From NCBI GenBank assembly GCA_002068015.1, contig MVRV01000038.1:1-64000 (forward strand): a stretch of DNA of 64,000 bases. The letters are read 5' to 3'. The position numbers and the translations under genes are program-made. Below are positions 26,731 through 35,280 of the stretch, piece by piece. Numbering within the stretch: position 1 is the stretch's first letter; the number at the start of each line of letters is the position of its first letter. Under the pieces are notes generated by a model, which was not told where the DNA came from, made no database searches, and was given only the letters and a program-made list of their open reading frames with translations. This DNA comes from Smithella sp. PtaU1.Bin162 (GTDB taxonomy: Bacteria > Desulfobacterota > Syntrophia > Syntrophales > Smithellaceae).

Positions 26731-27381
26731 ATGAATAAATTTGAATTCGCGTCAATATGGCATAAAGAAACTGTTCTTGAAGAATTGAGCGTCCGGTTGA
26801 CCAAAAGAGGCTTCAACCCCGTAATTTTAAATACTGCAGATACGATCAAAGATTTCATCAGCCAGACGATACCGGCAGATGCAACCGTTGGGCTGGGAGG
26901 GTCCGTTACGCTGAGGGAACTGGAAATTGATGTTTTGCTTAAATCAAGGGGTAATATTGTATTCGATCACTGGGACAGCAGCAAAAGCCCCGAAGAAAAC
27001 ATTGCGACAAGAAGACGGCAGCTGACATCCGACTATTTTTTAACCAGTATTAACGCTGTTACCATAGACGGTGAACTTGTCAATATTGATGGAGCGGGCA
27101 ACAGAGTGGCGTCGATGATTTTCGGACCAAAGCATGTCATTGCCATAGTAGGATACAACAAGATAGCAGGCAGCAGAGATGAAGCCATCCGGCGGGTAAA
27201 AAACGTCGCCTCCGCGAAAAACTGCAAGAGACTGGGCATGAATACCCCCTGCGCTAAAAAAGGGTTCTGCCTGGATTGCAAATACCCCGTTTCCGCCTGC
27301 CGGGTTACGACTATCATTGATTATAAACCGATGCTTACTGAATTTACAATAATATTGAGTGCGCTTGATCTCGGTTATTAA
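26731..27381 (+). CDS. LUD-domain protein (LutC/YkgG-like)
   Basis: This 216-residue protein has the LUD fold, with G-L-G-G-S-V-T near residue 55, N-I-D-G-A-G-N-R-V near 118 and C-X2-C pairs near the end (C-L-D-C-K). Relatives are subunits of the LutABC lactate oxidation complex. No lutA or lutB gene is nearby, and single LUD proteins of this size are common and uncharacterised in anaerobes. A consensus promoter drives it. Confidence 0.8.
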   Translation: MNKFEFASIWHKETVLEELSVRLTKRGFNPVILNTADTIKDFISQTIPADATVGLGGSVTLRELEIDVLLKSRGNIVFDHWDSSKSPEENIATRRRQLTSDYFLTSINAVTIDGELVNIDGAGNRVASMIFGPKHVIAIVGYNKIAGSRDEAIRRVKNVASAKNCKRLGMNTPCAKKGFCLDCKYPVSACRVTTIIDYKPMLTEFTIILSALDLGY

Positions 27382-27525
27382 TTTTCGGTTATAAACAGTA
27401 TTGATAATGATCAACTTTTGGCACAAAAAACCGCTCCTCCATGAACTTTATCCTTACACTCATTTCCACTGACAATTTGCAGTTTACCGTTTCCATAAAC
27501 CTATCGATTCGTAAAGGAAGATAAC

Positions 27526-28704
27526 GTGAATAAAGAAAAAGTATGGACAAAAGATTTTATCATCGTGTCCATCGCTAATTTTGTGACATTTCTGGTTTTT
27601 TTATTATTATTGGTCATTATTGCTCCTTATGCCGTAGATAAATATAATGCTTCGACAAGCGTAGCCGGTCTGGTTGCGGGTATTTTTATTATCGGAGCTT
27701 TAATCGGGCGATTAGGTACCGGACGCATTATCGAAGATATGGGCAGCAGAAGAGTTTTAATCGCCGGCTCACTATTTTTTATTATCGCCACGGCATTATA
27801 TTTTGCTGCAATCAATTTACCTCTGTTGATAATAATCAGGCTCTTGCACGGGATTGCTTTCGGAATAGTGAGCACGGCCTCGGGAACAATCGTCGTCCAG
27901 ATTATTCCCGGAAGCAAACGCGGGGAAGGAATCGGTTATTTCAGTATGAGTGCCATGCTGACATTGGCCCTGGGTCCTTTTATCGGAATCTTTTTAATTC
28001 AGCATACAAATTTTACGACTATCTTCGTTTTCAATTTAGTACTGGCTGTTATCAGTTTTGCCATATCTTTTGCCGTTAATGAACCGGCATATAAATCGCC
28101 GGGAGCAGATCAGGCAAAAACCGCCAAAAGCTTTCCAATGGCAAATTATTTCGAATTGAAAGCGCTGCCGCTTTCTATCATTTCTTTAATCGTTTGTTTA
28201 AGTTATTCCGGCATCGTACCTTTCATCTCATTATATACCAAGCAACTTCAGTTGGAAGAAATTGCCAGCTTCTACTTTCTGGTATATGCGGTTACGGTCC
28301 TGGTATCGAGGCCTTTTTCCGGGCGGTTACTTGATGTCAAAGGTGAAAATTTTATAATGTATCCCTGCCTTTTCATTTTTGCCGCCGGCATGCTTTTATT
28401 CAGTCAAGCCTCCCATGGAATTACTTTATTATCAGCCGCAATATTAATAGGTCTTGGTTTTGGGAATTTCCTGACCTGCGCTCAGGCGATTTCCATAAAA
28501 GTGGTTCCGCCTCATCGATTAGGATTGGCCACATCCACCTATTTTATTTTTACCGACTTGGGATTGGGCGCAGGGCCTTTTTTACTGGGTTTTCTGATTC
28601 CCTTCACGGGATACCGCGGCTTATACTTACTGATGGTTATCCTGATACTGGCGACTACTGTTCTCTACTACTTTCTACATGGCAGAAAAGCGGCAGCTAA
28701 ATAG
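27526..28704 (+). CDS. Major facilitator superfamily transporter
   Basis: This 392-residue protein has about twelve hydrophobic segments and the MFS loop 2-3 signature G-R-L-G-T-G-R-I-I-E-D-M-G-S-R-R. The next genes are a tyrosine-decarboxylase-like enzyme and an EF-hand protein. The transporter could serve the decarboxylase, but a dispersed repeat separates them and its sequence does not resemble a tyrosine/tyramine antiporter. The substrate is unknown. Confidence 0.85.
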   Translation: MNKEKVWTKDFIIVSIANFVTFLVFLLLLVIIAPYAVDKYNASTSVAGLVAGIFIIGALIGRLGTGRIIEDMGSRRVLIAGSLFFIIATALYFAAINLPLLIIIRLLHGIAFGIVSTASGTIVVQIIPGSKRGEGIGYFSMSAMLTLALGPFIGIFLIQHTNFTTIFVFNLVLAVISFAISFAVNEPAYKSPGADQAKTAKSFPMANYFELKALPLSIISLIVCLSYSGIVPFISLYTKQLQLEEIASFYFLVYAVTVLVSRPFSGRLLDVKGENFIMYPCLFIFAAGMLLFSQASHGITLLSAAILIGLGFGNFLTCAQAISIKVVPPHRLGLATSTYFIFTDLGLGAGPFLLGFLIPFTGYRGLYLLMVILILATTVLYYFLHGRKAAAK

Positions 28705-28781
28705 TATCGACGATGAAAGTCTCCTTGACACGCAAGAGTGCTTTTTCTATTCTGGCGGCATGTAAAAGCGAAATTTTTTTA

Positions 28782-28945
28782 AATGAACGTCCCCGCAGCA
28801 AGCTCATGGGAATATGACTCCGGGACCCCGAATAGCTTCGCCCAAACTCGCTCGCCCTGCATCCGCCGGGCTTTGCTTTCGGGATCAATTCCGCTTACGC
28901 TTCAAACTTCATTGCACTCGTTTTCAGCGAGTGTCATTGATTTAA
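28782..28945 (+). repeat. Dispersed composite repeat, copy C
   Basis: It shares the landmarks GAATAGCTTCGCCC, TCGGGATCAATTCC and TTTTCAGCGAGTGTCATTG with copies B and D but has lost most of the leading hairpin. The minus-strand frame has TAA at codon 6 (ATG AAG TTT GAA GCG TAA). Confidence 0.85.
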
Positions 28946-28966
28946 TTTTCTTAACGGAGATTTTTT

Positions 28967-30826
28967 ATGAAGAAAAAAGTCAATGTCAATGCCCTGTTTC
29001 TGGGTCCGAAATCGGAAAATTATACTTTTTTCAAAGAAATGCTGAATTTTCTGATGGATGATCACGCCGCCTGGCGGCAGGATTTTCACCCGGACGACGC
29101 ACCGATCGTAACAGGAAAAGAACAGACTCAGCAGGATTTCCTCACTACATTGCAAAAAACACGGGAAGCACTGATCGAGCTTGCGGGCAATCTCCAGATC
29201 AAATCAATGCCGTGGTTTTCTCCCCGCTACCAGGGCCATATGACTACCGATACGCTGATGGCCGCCAATCTCGGCTACATGCTGACCTTACTTTACAACC
29301 CCAACAATTGCGCCTATGAAGGTTCTCCGGCAACGACAGCGCTGGAAATCGAAGTTGGCCGCCAGCTCGCGAAGCTGATGGGTTACGATCCCCAAAAAGC
29401 CTGGGGACACATCACCTCCGGTGGAACTGTGGCCAACTACGAGAGCCTGTGGTTAGCCCGTAACCTCAAATCCATTCCTTCCGCCCTGCGGGCTGTTATG
29501 CCGGGACTCGTGGCCGATCTCGATGAATGGCAACTTATGAATCTCCCGACCGGAAAAATACTCGATCTGGCCGAGCGGGCACAATGCGCGGGAATCTTCG
29601 ATGAAATGCGCCGGCAGTCCGTGCGGGGCAAAGGAATGGCAAAGCAAAACCTGGGCAAGGTCCTCGTCCCCCAGTCCAAACACTATTCATGGACGAAGGC
29701 GGTGGATATTCTGGGCATCGGCCAGGAAAATCTGATTTTCGTGCCGGTCAAGGATAATTACCGGATGGATATCACCGCCCTCAAGCGGGAAATCGACCGG
29801 CTGGTGGAAACACGCACGCCTGTTCTCGCCGTCGTCGCCGTTTTCGGCACAACGGAAGAAGGAGCGGTGGATGAAATTCATGAGATCGTCCGGTTGCGCG
29901 ACTGTTATGAAGTTCAGGGAGTTTCTTTCTACCTGCACATCGACGCCGCTTATGGCGGGTACGCGCGCGCTCTTTTCCTCGACGAAGACGACCGATTTCT
30001 CGACTACAACAAAGTAAGCCGGCAGCATGCCGGCCAGGGCATTCTCCACCATGACACGGATTGGCTCACCCCCGAAGTATATGAAGCCGTGAAGGCGATG
30101 CCGGAAGCCGATTCGATTACGGTCGATCCGCATAAACTTGGTTACATCCCCTATGCCGCAGGAGCCATCGTCACCCGCGACCGGCGCATCATCGACATCA
30201 TCTCCTATTTTGCCGCCTATGTGTTTGAAAAAACAGATGATAACCCGATGCTGCTCGGCAGTTACATCATGGAGGGATCAAAAGCCGGGGCGGCCGCGGC
30301 AGCGGTATGGATGGCGCACAAAGTCGTCCCACTCAATATAACCGGGTACGGCCGGATTATCGGTTACAGTATCGAAGGGGCCTACCGCTTTTACCGCTCG
30401 CTGATCGCCGCTCACCCGATCCGGGTTGGCGATAAGCAATTTGAAGTTCTTCCGCTGACGAGACCCGACATCAACATCGTCGATTATGCTTTTCATGAGC
30501 TTGGCAACGGCAGCCTCGATGATATGAATCGCCTGAATCAGTCCATTTATGAGCAATGTTCATACAAGTCCGGCCCCGTCTACGGCAGCGATTTCATTAC
30601 GTCGAAGACGGCACTGACCAGGGAAGAATACGGAGCAACACCACAGTTGTTTGTAAAAAAGTTCGGCATTAAGGAGGGTGACTGGGAAAGATTGGGAAGC
30701 GTTTACGTGTTGCGCTCCTGCATTCTGACCCCGTATTTCACGAACAATACAACCTATGAGGAGTACTGGCAGAATTTCATCAAGGCGATGGAACGCGCAA
30801 TCAGCCGCATCGGCACTTCCGCATAG
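28967..30826 (+). CDS. PLP-dependent group II decarboxylase, tyrosine decarboxylase-like
   Basis: This 619-residue protein aligns by eye along its whole length with the approximately 620-residue tyrosine decarboxylases of enterococci and lactobacilli. Shared segments include N-A-L-F-L-G near the N-terminus, W-G-H-I-T-S-G-G-T-V-A-N, V-P-Q-S-K-H-Y-S-W-T-K-A, H-I-D-A-A-Y-G-G-Y and D-P-H-K-L-G-Y with the PLP-binding lysine K390. The expected reaction is tyrosine to tyramine plus CO2, with other aromatic amino acids possible. It is unusual in a Gram-negative anaerobe and may have been acquired. The usual tyrosine/tyramine antiporter gene is not adjacent. Confidence 0.85.
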   Translation: MKKKVNVNALFLGPKSENYTFFKEMLNFLMDDHAAWRQDFHPDDAPIVTGKEQTQQDFLTTLQKTREALIELAGNLQIKSMPWFSPRYQGHMTTDTLMAANLGYMLTLLYNPNNCAYEGSPATTALEIEVGRQLAKLMGYDPQKAWGHITSGGTVANYESLWLARNLKSIPSALRAVMPGLVADLDEWQLMNLPTGKILDLAERAQCAGIFDEMRRQSVRGKGMAKQNLGKVLVPQSKHYSWTKAVDILGIGQENLIFVPVKDNYRMDITALKREIDRLVETRTPVLAVVAVFGTTEEGAVDEIHEIVRLRDCYEVQGVSFYLHIDAAYGGYARALFLDEDDRFLDYNKVSRQHAGQGILHHDTDWLTPEVYEAVKAMPEADSITVDPHKLGYIPYAAGAIVTRDRRIIDIISYFAAYVFEKTDDNPMLLGSYIMEGSKAGAAAAAVWMAHKVVPLNITGYGRIIGYSIEGAYRFYRSLIAAHPIRVGDKQFEVLPLTRPDINIVDYAFHELGNGSLDDMNRLNQSIYEQCSYKSGPVYGSDFITSKTALTREEYGATPQLFVKKFGIKEGDWERLGSVYVLRSCILTPYFTNNTTYEEYWQNFIKAMERAISRIGTSA

Positions 30827-31050
30827 GAGAAGCAAGAAAAATACGCCGGAAAGTGGAATATGCTTTATTCAGTGTTTTATCCGGTTTAAGAACAAACGGT
30901 TATTTTTCTTGCATTGCTTTCAATAAATTGTATGATTCGGGAAACATTAATTCCGGTGGAAATGGACTATTCCCGGGAAATAACCTTATTCGAAAACCAT
31001 CGGCAGGGATAGATTTATTGCCTGATTCTATAGTGCAAAGGAGAAATATT

Positions 31051-31635
31051 ATGAAAAAAATATGCGTCGTTTTAGGATTATTGCTGTTGTTGGCGATTGC
31101 GGGCACGGCAGACGCCCAGAGCAAAAAACCGAATGTCGGCCGTAGCGTGCATTCCCAGATGGATACCAACGGCGATAAAGTTGTTACTGTGACGGAGCAC
31201 GCGGCATTTTGGCAGAAACGCTTCAAGGACATTGATATCGATAACGACGGCAAGCTTACCGCAGCCGAATTTCACGCGGCAACCAAAGAATTCTTCGGCA
31301 ATATTGATGTGGATAAAAACGGCACGCTGGTGGCCAAGGAATATTTTGCCTTCTGGTGCGGGCCGCAAGCCAAATTTCCCGAAAAGATCAAAGTAGCACA
31401 AATTAAAAAATTGGATGCCGATCAGAACGATAAAATCAGCGCTAATGAGTGTGTTGCTTACTGGGCGGCAAACTTTTACAACATCGATCAGAATCACGAC
31501 GGCATCATTACACTGGATGAATTTATAGCGGCAATGTCCAAGAGGTTCAAAGAAATCGATCACGACGGAGACGGGTTAGTATCCATTCAGGAACATGCTT
31601 TCTTCATGACAGGCAAGGCGGCGCCTGTAAAATAA
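31051..31635 (+). CDS. Exported protein with six EF-hand loops
   Basis: I chose ATG 31051, behind AAAGGAGA; the frame is open far upstream but without a ribosome site. The 194-residue product has a signal peptide (residues 1-22, ending A-D-A) and then six 12-residue EF-hand calcium loops at 38-49, 62-73, 86-97, 122-133, 146-157 and 170-181. Each has Asp at position 1 and Glu at position 12. The third loop has Val at position 9 and the fourth lacks the usual Gly at position 6. The protein should bind several calcium ions in the periplasm or outside the cell. An HDOD gene follows 60 bp on. Confidence 0.85.
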   Translation: MKKICVVLGLLLLLAIAGTADAQSKKPNVGRSVHSQMDTNGDKVVTVTEHAAFWQKRFKDIDIDNDGKLTAAEFHAATKEFFGNIDVDKNGTLVAKEYFAFWCGPQAKFPEKIKVAQIKKLDADQNDKISANECVAYWAANFYNIDQNHDGIITLDEFIAAMSKRFKEIDHDGDGLVSIQEHAFFMTGKAAPVK

Positions 31636-31695
31636 ACATGTAATTAGTTGATTATTGAGTTTATAGAATTACAACAATATGTTAGGAGAATGGGC

Positions 31696-32544
31696 ATGGA
31701 TAATAAGACCGTTTGGGAAACACTCGAAAACATCAAGGATTTACCGACCTTGCCCAGCGTCTATCTCAAAGTCAATAAACTGCTGCAGGACAATAAAGCA
31801 TCGATTGAGAATGTGGCTCACATTATCGAAGTCGATCCGGCCATGTCGTCGCGCATTTTACATCTGGTCAATTCCGCATTTTACGGACTACGCGCCAAGA
31901 GCAACTCTATTGCCCATGCCGTTATGATTCTGGGATTCAACGCCGTAAAAAATGCCGTCGTCTCCGTTGCCGTACTTGACACACTCAGTTTCAAGGACAA
32001 ATTTCAGAACTTTAACATTACCGAATTCTGGCGCCACTCCGTAAGCGTCGCCGTTTTGAGCAAGCAACTCGCGGAAAAAAGCCGTCTGGTTCCGCCGGAT
32101 GACGCTTTTATGTCCGGCCTTCTGCACGATATCGGTAAAACCATCATGATCAAGTATTTCAAGGAAGATTTCAGCAAAGTCTGGCAAAGAATGCAGGAGA
32201 CCAAATGCAGTTTTTCCGATGCCGAGGCTGATGTGGCGGCAATCGATCATGTCCAGATCGGGGCCTACCTGACTCGAAAATGGCAGCTTCCCGAACACAT
32301 CATTCAGGCCGTTGCCGGCCATCATTATTACATTTCTTCATCCAAATCCACCGGACTGATCGAGTGCATCATGCTGGCCGATGCGCTTGCCAATTCCGGA
32401 TACCAAATCGATCCGGATCTTTATGTCCTTGAAGATCATATAGAAAAAGTAATCCGACCGCTTATTACCAACACCGAAAGCTGGTTGCCGCAGGCCCGGA
32501 CGGAAATTGAAACGGCTTATGAATTCTTTTTGGAAGGTAAATGA
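31696..32544 (+). CDS. HDOD-domain signalling protein
   Basis: This 282-residue protein is an HDOD domain throughout: L-P-T-L-P-S-V near residue 15, D-P-A-M-S-S-R-I-L-H-L-V-N-S-A-F near 45 and G-L-L-H-D-I-G-K near 140. HDOD proteins are signalling modules often tied to c-di-GMP or chemotaxis; no effector domain is fused here. ATG 31696 lies about eight bases behind TAGGAG. The stop overlaps the start of an MFS gene (ATGA). Confidence 0.87.
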   Translation: MDNKTVWETLENIKDLPTLPSVYLKVNKLLQDNKASIENVAHIIEVDPAMSSRILHLVNSAFYGLRAKSNSIAHAVMILGFNAVKNAVVSVAVLDTLSFKDKFQNFNITEFWRHSVSVAVLSKQLAEKSRLVPPDDAFMSGLLHDIGKTIMIKYFKEDFSKVWQRMQETKCSFSDAEADVAAIDHVQIGAYLTRKWQLPEHIIQAVAGHHYYISSSKSTGLIECIMLADALANSGYQIDPDLYVLEDHIEKVIRPLITNTESWLPQARTEIETAYEFFLEGK

Positions 32545-33701
32545 TCAGTCCGGCCAAGGTTTTATTTTATCTCATCGAATTTATCAATTGTTACGCCTCT
32601 GTTTATTATTCCAATTTTCTCTTTTTTTATCTCCGGCGCACATTCGGTTTCGGTGAACTGGAAAATCTGCTCACGGCGGCCGCAGGCGGCTTTGTCTATA
32701 TTATCGCCGCGTGGCAGGGCGGAAAATTGGCACAGCGCCATGGCTGCATTCCTCTGCTTTACGCAGGCACCCTCATCATAATTTTGTCTCTGGCCCTGGG
32801 CATGGCCTTTCCAAACCCTGCCGCACAGGTTCTGGTGTATTGCCTGTGGACATTGGGAGTTTGTTTTATCTGGCCGGCGCTCGAAGCACTGGTAAGTGAT
32901 GAGGCCGGAGTCGCGCTGCCGCAGATGGTCGGCATCTATAATGTCACCTGGGCCGGCGGCGCCGCGGTGGCCTACTTCACGGCCGGCATCCTGATTGAAA
33001 AATTGGGCATGGCGAGCTTATTCTGGCTGCCGCTCGGTCTTACCGCTATCGAGCTTGCCCTGCTGCCCTGCGCCGCAAAATTGCTAAAAAAACAAAACGG
33101 CCGCAAACATCAGACGGAACCACTGACACCGGCAGCCTGCCCTGCCGATACCAAACGGTTTTTGCGGATGGCCTGGATCGCGAATCCTTTTTCCTATGTG
33201 GCGATAAACACCGTTATCCCGCTCATCCCCTCCGTTGCGGCAAAACTTGATCTTTCCACCGGCATGGCGGGCATCGTCTGTTCGCTGTGGATGTTTGTAA
33301 GGCTGGCCGCCTTTGCAGCCTTCTGGCAATGGAAGGGCTGGCATTACCGCTTCCGGTGGCTCGCGGGTTCCTGTCTTTTGATGATTGTCTGCTTTTTCGG
33401 AATCCTCCTTACGCAATCGCTCGCATTGCTGTTGCTCGCGCAAGTTGGTTTCGGTCTTTCGATAGGGCTGATCTATTATTCATCCCTTTATTATTCCATG
33501 AACGTCACGGAAAACCAAGCATCAAACGCCGGCCTCCATGAGGCGATGATCGGGGCGGGCCTGTTTATCGGTCCGGCCTTCGGCGCCGCTACCATCTATC
33601 TCGTACCTGCCGCCATCGGCATCGGGGCCTGGTCCGTAGGAGGACTCCTTTGTGTCGGATTTTCCGGTCTGCTTTTTGTGAGATATTACCGGGGAAAATA
33701 A
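32541..33701 (+). CDS. Major facilitator superfamily transporter
   Basis: This 386-residue protein has about twelve hydrophobic segments with a central basic loop (K-K-Q-N-G-R-K-H near residue 180) and a G-K-L-A-Q-R-H-G loop 2-3. Its start overlaps the HDOD stop by four bases, so expression is coupled. The substrate is unknown. A dispersed repeat follows 54 bp after the stop. Confidence 0.83.
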   Translation: MISPAKVLFYLIEFINCYASVYYSNFLFFYLRRTFGFGELENLLTAAAGGFVYIIAAWQGGKLAQRHGCIPLLYAGTLIIILSLALGMAFPNPAAQVLVYCLWTLGVCFIWPALEALVSDEAGVALPQMVGIYNVTWAGGAAVAYFTAGILIEKLGMASLFWLPLGLTAIELALLPCAAKLLKKQNGRKHQTEPLTPAACPADTKRFLRMAWIANPFSYVAINTVIPLIPSVAAKLDLSTGMAGIVCSLWMFVRLAAFAAFWQWKGWHYRFRWLAGSCLLMIVCFFGILLTQSLALLLLAQVGFGLSIGLIYYSSLYYSMNVTENQASNAGLHEAMIGAGLFIGPAFGAATIYLVPAAIGIGAWSVGGLLCVGFSGLLFVRYYRGK

Positions 33702-33754
33702 TAATACCAGGCGGCATTGTCGTTGCAGGTTCGCGGCAGTGAACGTGGCAATCT

Positions 33755-33960
33755 AAATAAATCAATGACACTCGCTGAAAACGAGTGCAATGAAATTTGA
33801 AGCGGAAGTGGAATTGATCCCGAAAGCGGAGCCCGGCGGATGCAGGGCGAGCGAGTTTGCGCGAAGCTATTCGGGATCTCGGGGTCATATTCCCACGAGC
33901 TTGCTGCGATCGGAGAATAACTGCTATGATACCCCGCTGCTTCGGCGGGGTCGTTCATTA
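33755..33960 (-). repeat. Dispersed composite repeat, copy D (full length, inverted)
   Basis: This is the inverted counterpart of copy B: CAATGACACTCGCTGAAAA, GAATTGATCCCGAAAGC, GCGAAGCTATTCGGGATC and a GC hairpin (ACCCCGCTG..CGGCGGGGT). The short plus-strand ORF starting M-K-F-E-A-E-V-E-L-I-P-K is the translation of the repeat. Confidence 0.85.
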
Positions 33961-34016
33961 CACAAGAAGCGATCCGTTTGTTTCAACGATAACTGTTTAT
34001 TTTCCCGGAAAATAAT

Positions 34017-34045
34017 TTGACAGAACCGACAAATTGTGTTTTTAA
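34017..34045 (+). promoter_or_regulatory. Candidate promoter of the dapA leader transcript
   Basis: A perfect -35 TTGACA is at 34017-34022. Seventeen bases later the sequence TTTTAA is only a weak -10 match. A start near 34052 would include the leader ORF at 34074. Confidence 0.45.
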
Positions 34046-34073
34046 GGCCAAACAGTATTCAAACAGGATAATT

Positions 34074-34169
34074 ATGAACTTCCTCTCTATAAGCAGAAGA
34101 AACACGGGTAAGAAGCGGGGCATAAAGCGCATGGGGCTACCCATCGGTTTGAGGACGTGTATGCGTTAA
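34074..34169 (+). CDS. Putative 31-residue leader peptide upstream of dapA
   Basis: An ATG behind CAGGATAATT opens a 31-codon ORF ending at TAA 34169. The peptide is basic: R-R at residues 8-9, K-K-R at 13-15 and K-R at 18-19. Codons 20-23 (ATG GGG CTA CCC) lie in a segment that can pair with the terminator stem downstream (CATGGGGCTACCC 34130-34142 with GGGTAAGCCCCATG 34202-34215, 13 pairs with one bulge). A ribosome waiting at the Lys codons would leave that segment free and so prevent termination. This fits attenuation of a lysine-pathway gene. Translation is not proven. Confidence 0.5.
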   Translation: MNFLSISRRNTGKKRGIKRMGLPIGLRTCMR

Positions 34170-34193
34170 TGCCTGTAAAATATACCATCCTTT

Positions 34194-34223
34194 AAAGCCA
34201 TGGGTAAGCCCCATGGCTTTTTT
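34194..34223 (+). terminator. Leader terminator (attenuator) upstream of dapA
   Basis: AAAGCCATGGG pairs perfectly over 11 bp with CCCATGGCTTT around a 5-base loop, followed by a T-run. It lies between the leader ORF and dapA, 66 bp before the dapA start. There is no gene before it except the leader ORF, so it is a premature terminator for dapA. Confidence 0.8.
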
Positions 34224-34288
34224 GTTGTCCGAAATATTTCAAATTCCAATAAAATTTAACCATGTCACTAAAACAGAAAGGAAAACAT

Positions 34289-35194
34289 ATGCAGATACAA
34301 TCCTGGGCCGGATGCCATATACCCATCATTACGCCCTTTAAAGACGACCTGTCGATCGACGAGGCAGGATTGCGCAAACTCGTTAATTATTACATTGAAG
34401 AAGTTGGGTGTGACGGTCTCGTTCCCTGCGGAACAACCGGCGAATCGCCCACTCTGGACAACCATGAACATACCCGGGTAATTGAAATTGTAGTTGATGA
34501 AACCAAAGGGCGCGTGCCGGTCATGGCGGGAACTGGCTCCAACAGCACGAAAGAAGCCATAGAAATGACAAAGCATGCCGAAGACCTTGGAGTCTCGGCA
34601 AGTTTACAGGTATGTCCCTATTACAACCGGCCCACACAAGACGGGCTCATGAAACATTTCGAAGAAATTGCAAAGTCCACAAAGCTGCCGCTTTTTATTT
34701 ACAACATTCCGTCCCGAACGGCACGACTTATTGAAGCAAAAACAATGATTGCACTTTCCCAAATGGACAATATCATCGGAATGAAAGACGCCTGCGGTGA
34801 TCTCGCGATCACAATGGAAATTATCCGGGCTACACGAATGAGTCCAAAGAAATTCTATGTTCTTTGCGGAGAAGATGCGCTCACGTATCCGATGCTTGCT
34901 TTAGGCGGGGATGGAGGAATCCTGGCGGTGGCTCATGTCATCGGGAAAGAATATCGCGAAATGATCAATCTGCACCGTTCGGGAAAAGCAAGCGAGGCTC
35001 TGGAGATTCACTATAAAATGCTGCCCGTGGTAAAGGCATTATTTATTGAAACCAATCCGGTACCTGTCAAAGAAGCCTTGGCAATGATGGGGCTTCCATC
35101 CGGAAAACTCCGCTTGCCGCTTGTTCCGCTGCGCCCGGAGAATCGTGAAACCTTGCGCAATACCCTTACCCAGTTCGGATTTTTAAAGGGATAA
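34289..35194 (+). CDS. dapA: 4-hydroxy-tetrahydrodipicolinate synthase
   Basis: This 301-residue enzyme condenses pyruvate with aspartate semialdehyde, the first committed step to lysine and meso-diaminopimelate. Active-site features are in place: G-T-T-G-E-S (residues 48-53), Y-Y (111-112), the catalytic tyrosine Y138 in I-Y-N-I-P and the Schiff-base lysine K166 in G-M-K-D-A. I chose ATG 34289, preceded by GAAAGGA; an in-frame ATG nine codons earlier is possible. The preceding leader ORF and terminator suggest regulation by attenuation. Confidence 0.93.
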   Translation: MQIQSWAGCHIPIITPFKDDLSIDEAGLRKLVNYYIEEVGCDGLVPCGTTGESPTLDNHEHTRVIEIVVDETKGRVPVMAGTGSNSTKEAIEMTKHAEDLGVSASLQVCPYYNRPTQDGLMKHFEEIAKSTKLPLFIYNIPSRTARLIEAKTMIALSQMDNIIGMKDACGDLAITMEIIRATRMSPKKFYVLCGEDALTYPMLALGGDGGILAVAHVIGKEYREMINLHRSGKASEALEIHYKMLPVVKALFIETNPVPVKEALAMMGLPSGKLRLPLVPLRPENRETLRNTLTQFGFLKG

Positions 35195-35203
35195 ATATAA
35201 TAC

Positions 35204-35233
35204 GCCGGGGCGGAGCATTTCCGCCCTGGCTTT
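35204..35233 (+). terminator. Probable dapA terminator
   Basis: An 11-bp stem (GCCGGGGCGGA and TCCGCCCTGGC, one G-T wobble) with a 5-base loop is followed by only three T residues, 10 bp after the dapA stop. Confidence 0.6.
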
Positions 35234-35280
35234 AGATACGCAACAACAATAACCGAGACCTTTGCATAATTTCCCTATTC

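Noticed and set aside
33790-34020. 76-codon ORF and its relatives at 26231-26521 and 28697-28888
   Set aside because: These are translations of the dispersed repeat; two other copies have a stop at codon 6, so coding is unlikely.
34074-34223. Lysine riboswitch in front of dapA
   Set aside because: None of the conserved lysine aptamer segments is visible; the leader ORF and alternative pairing explain the region better.
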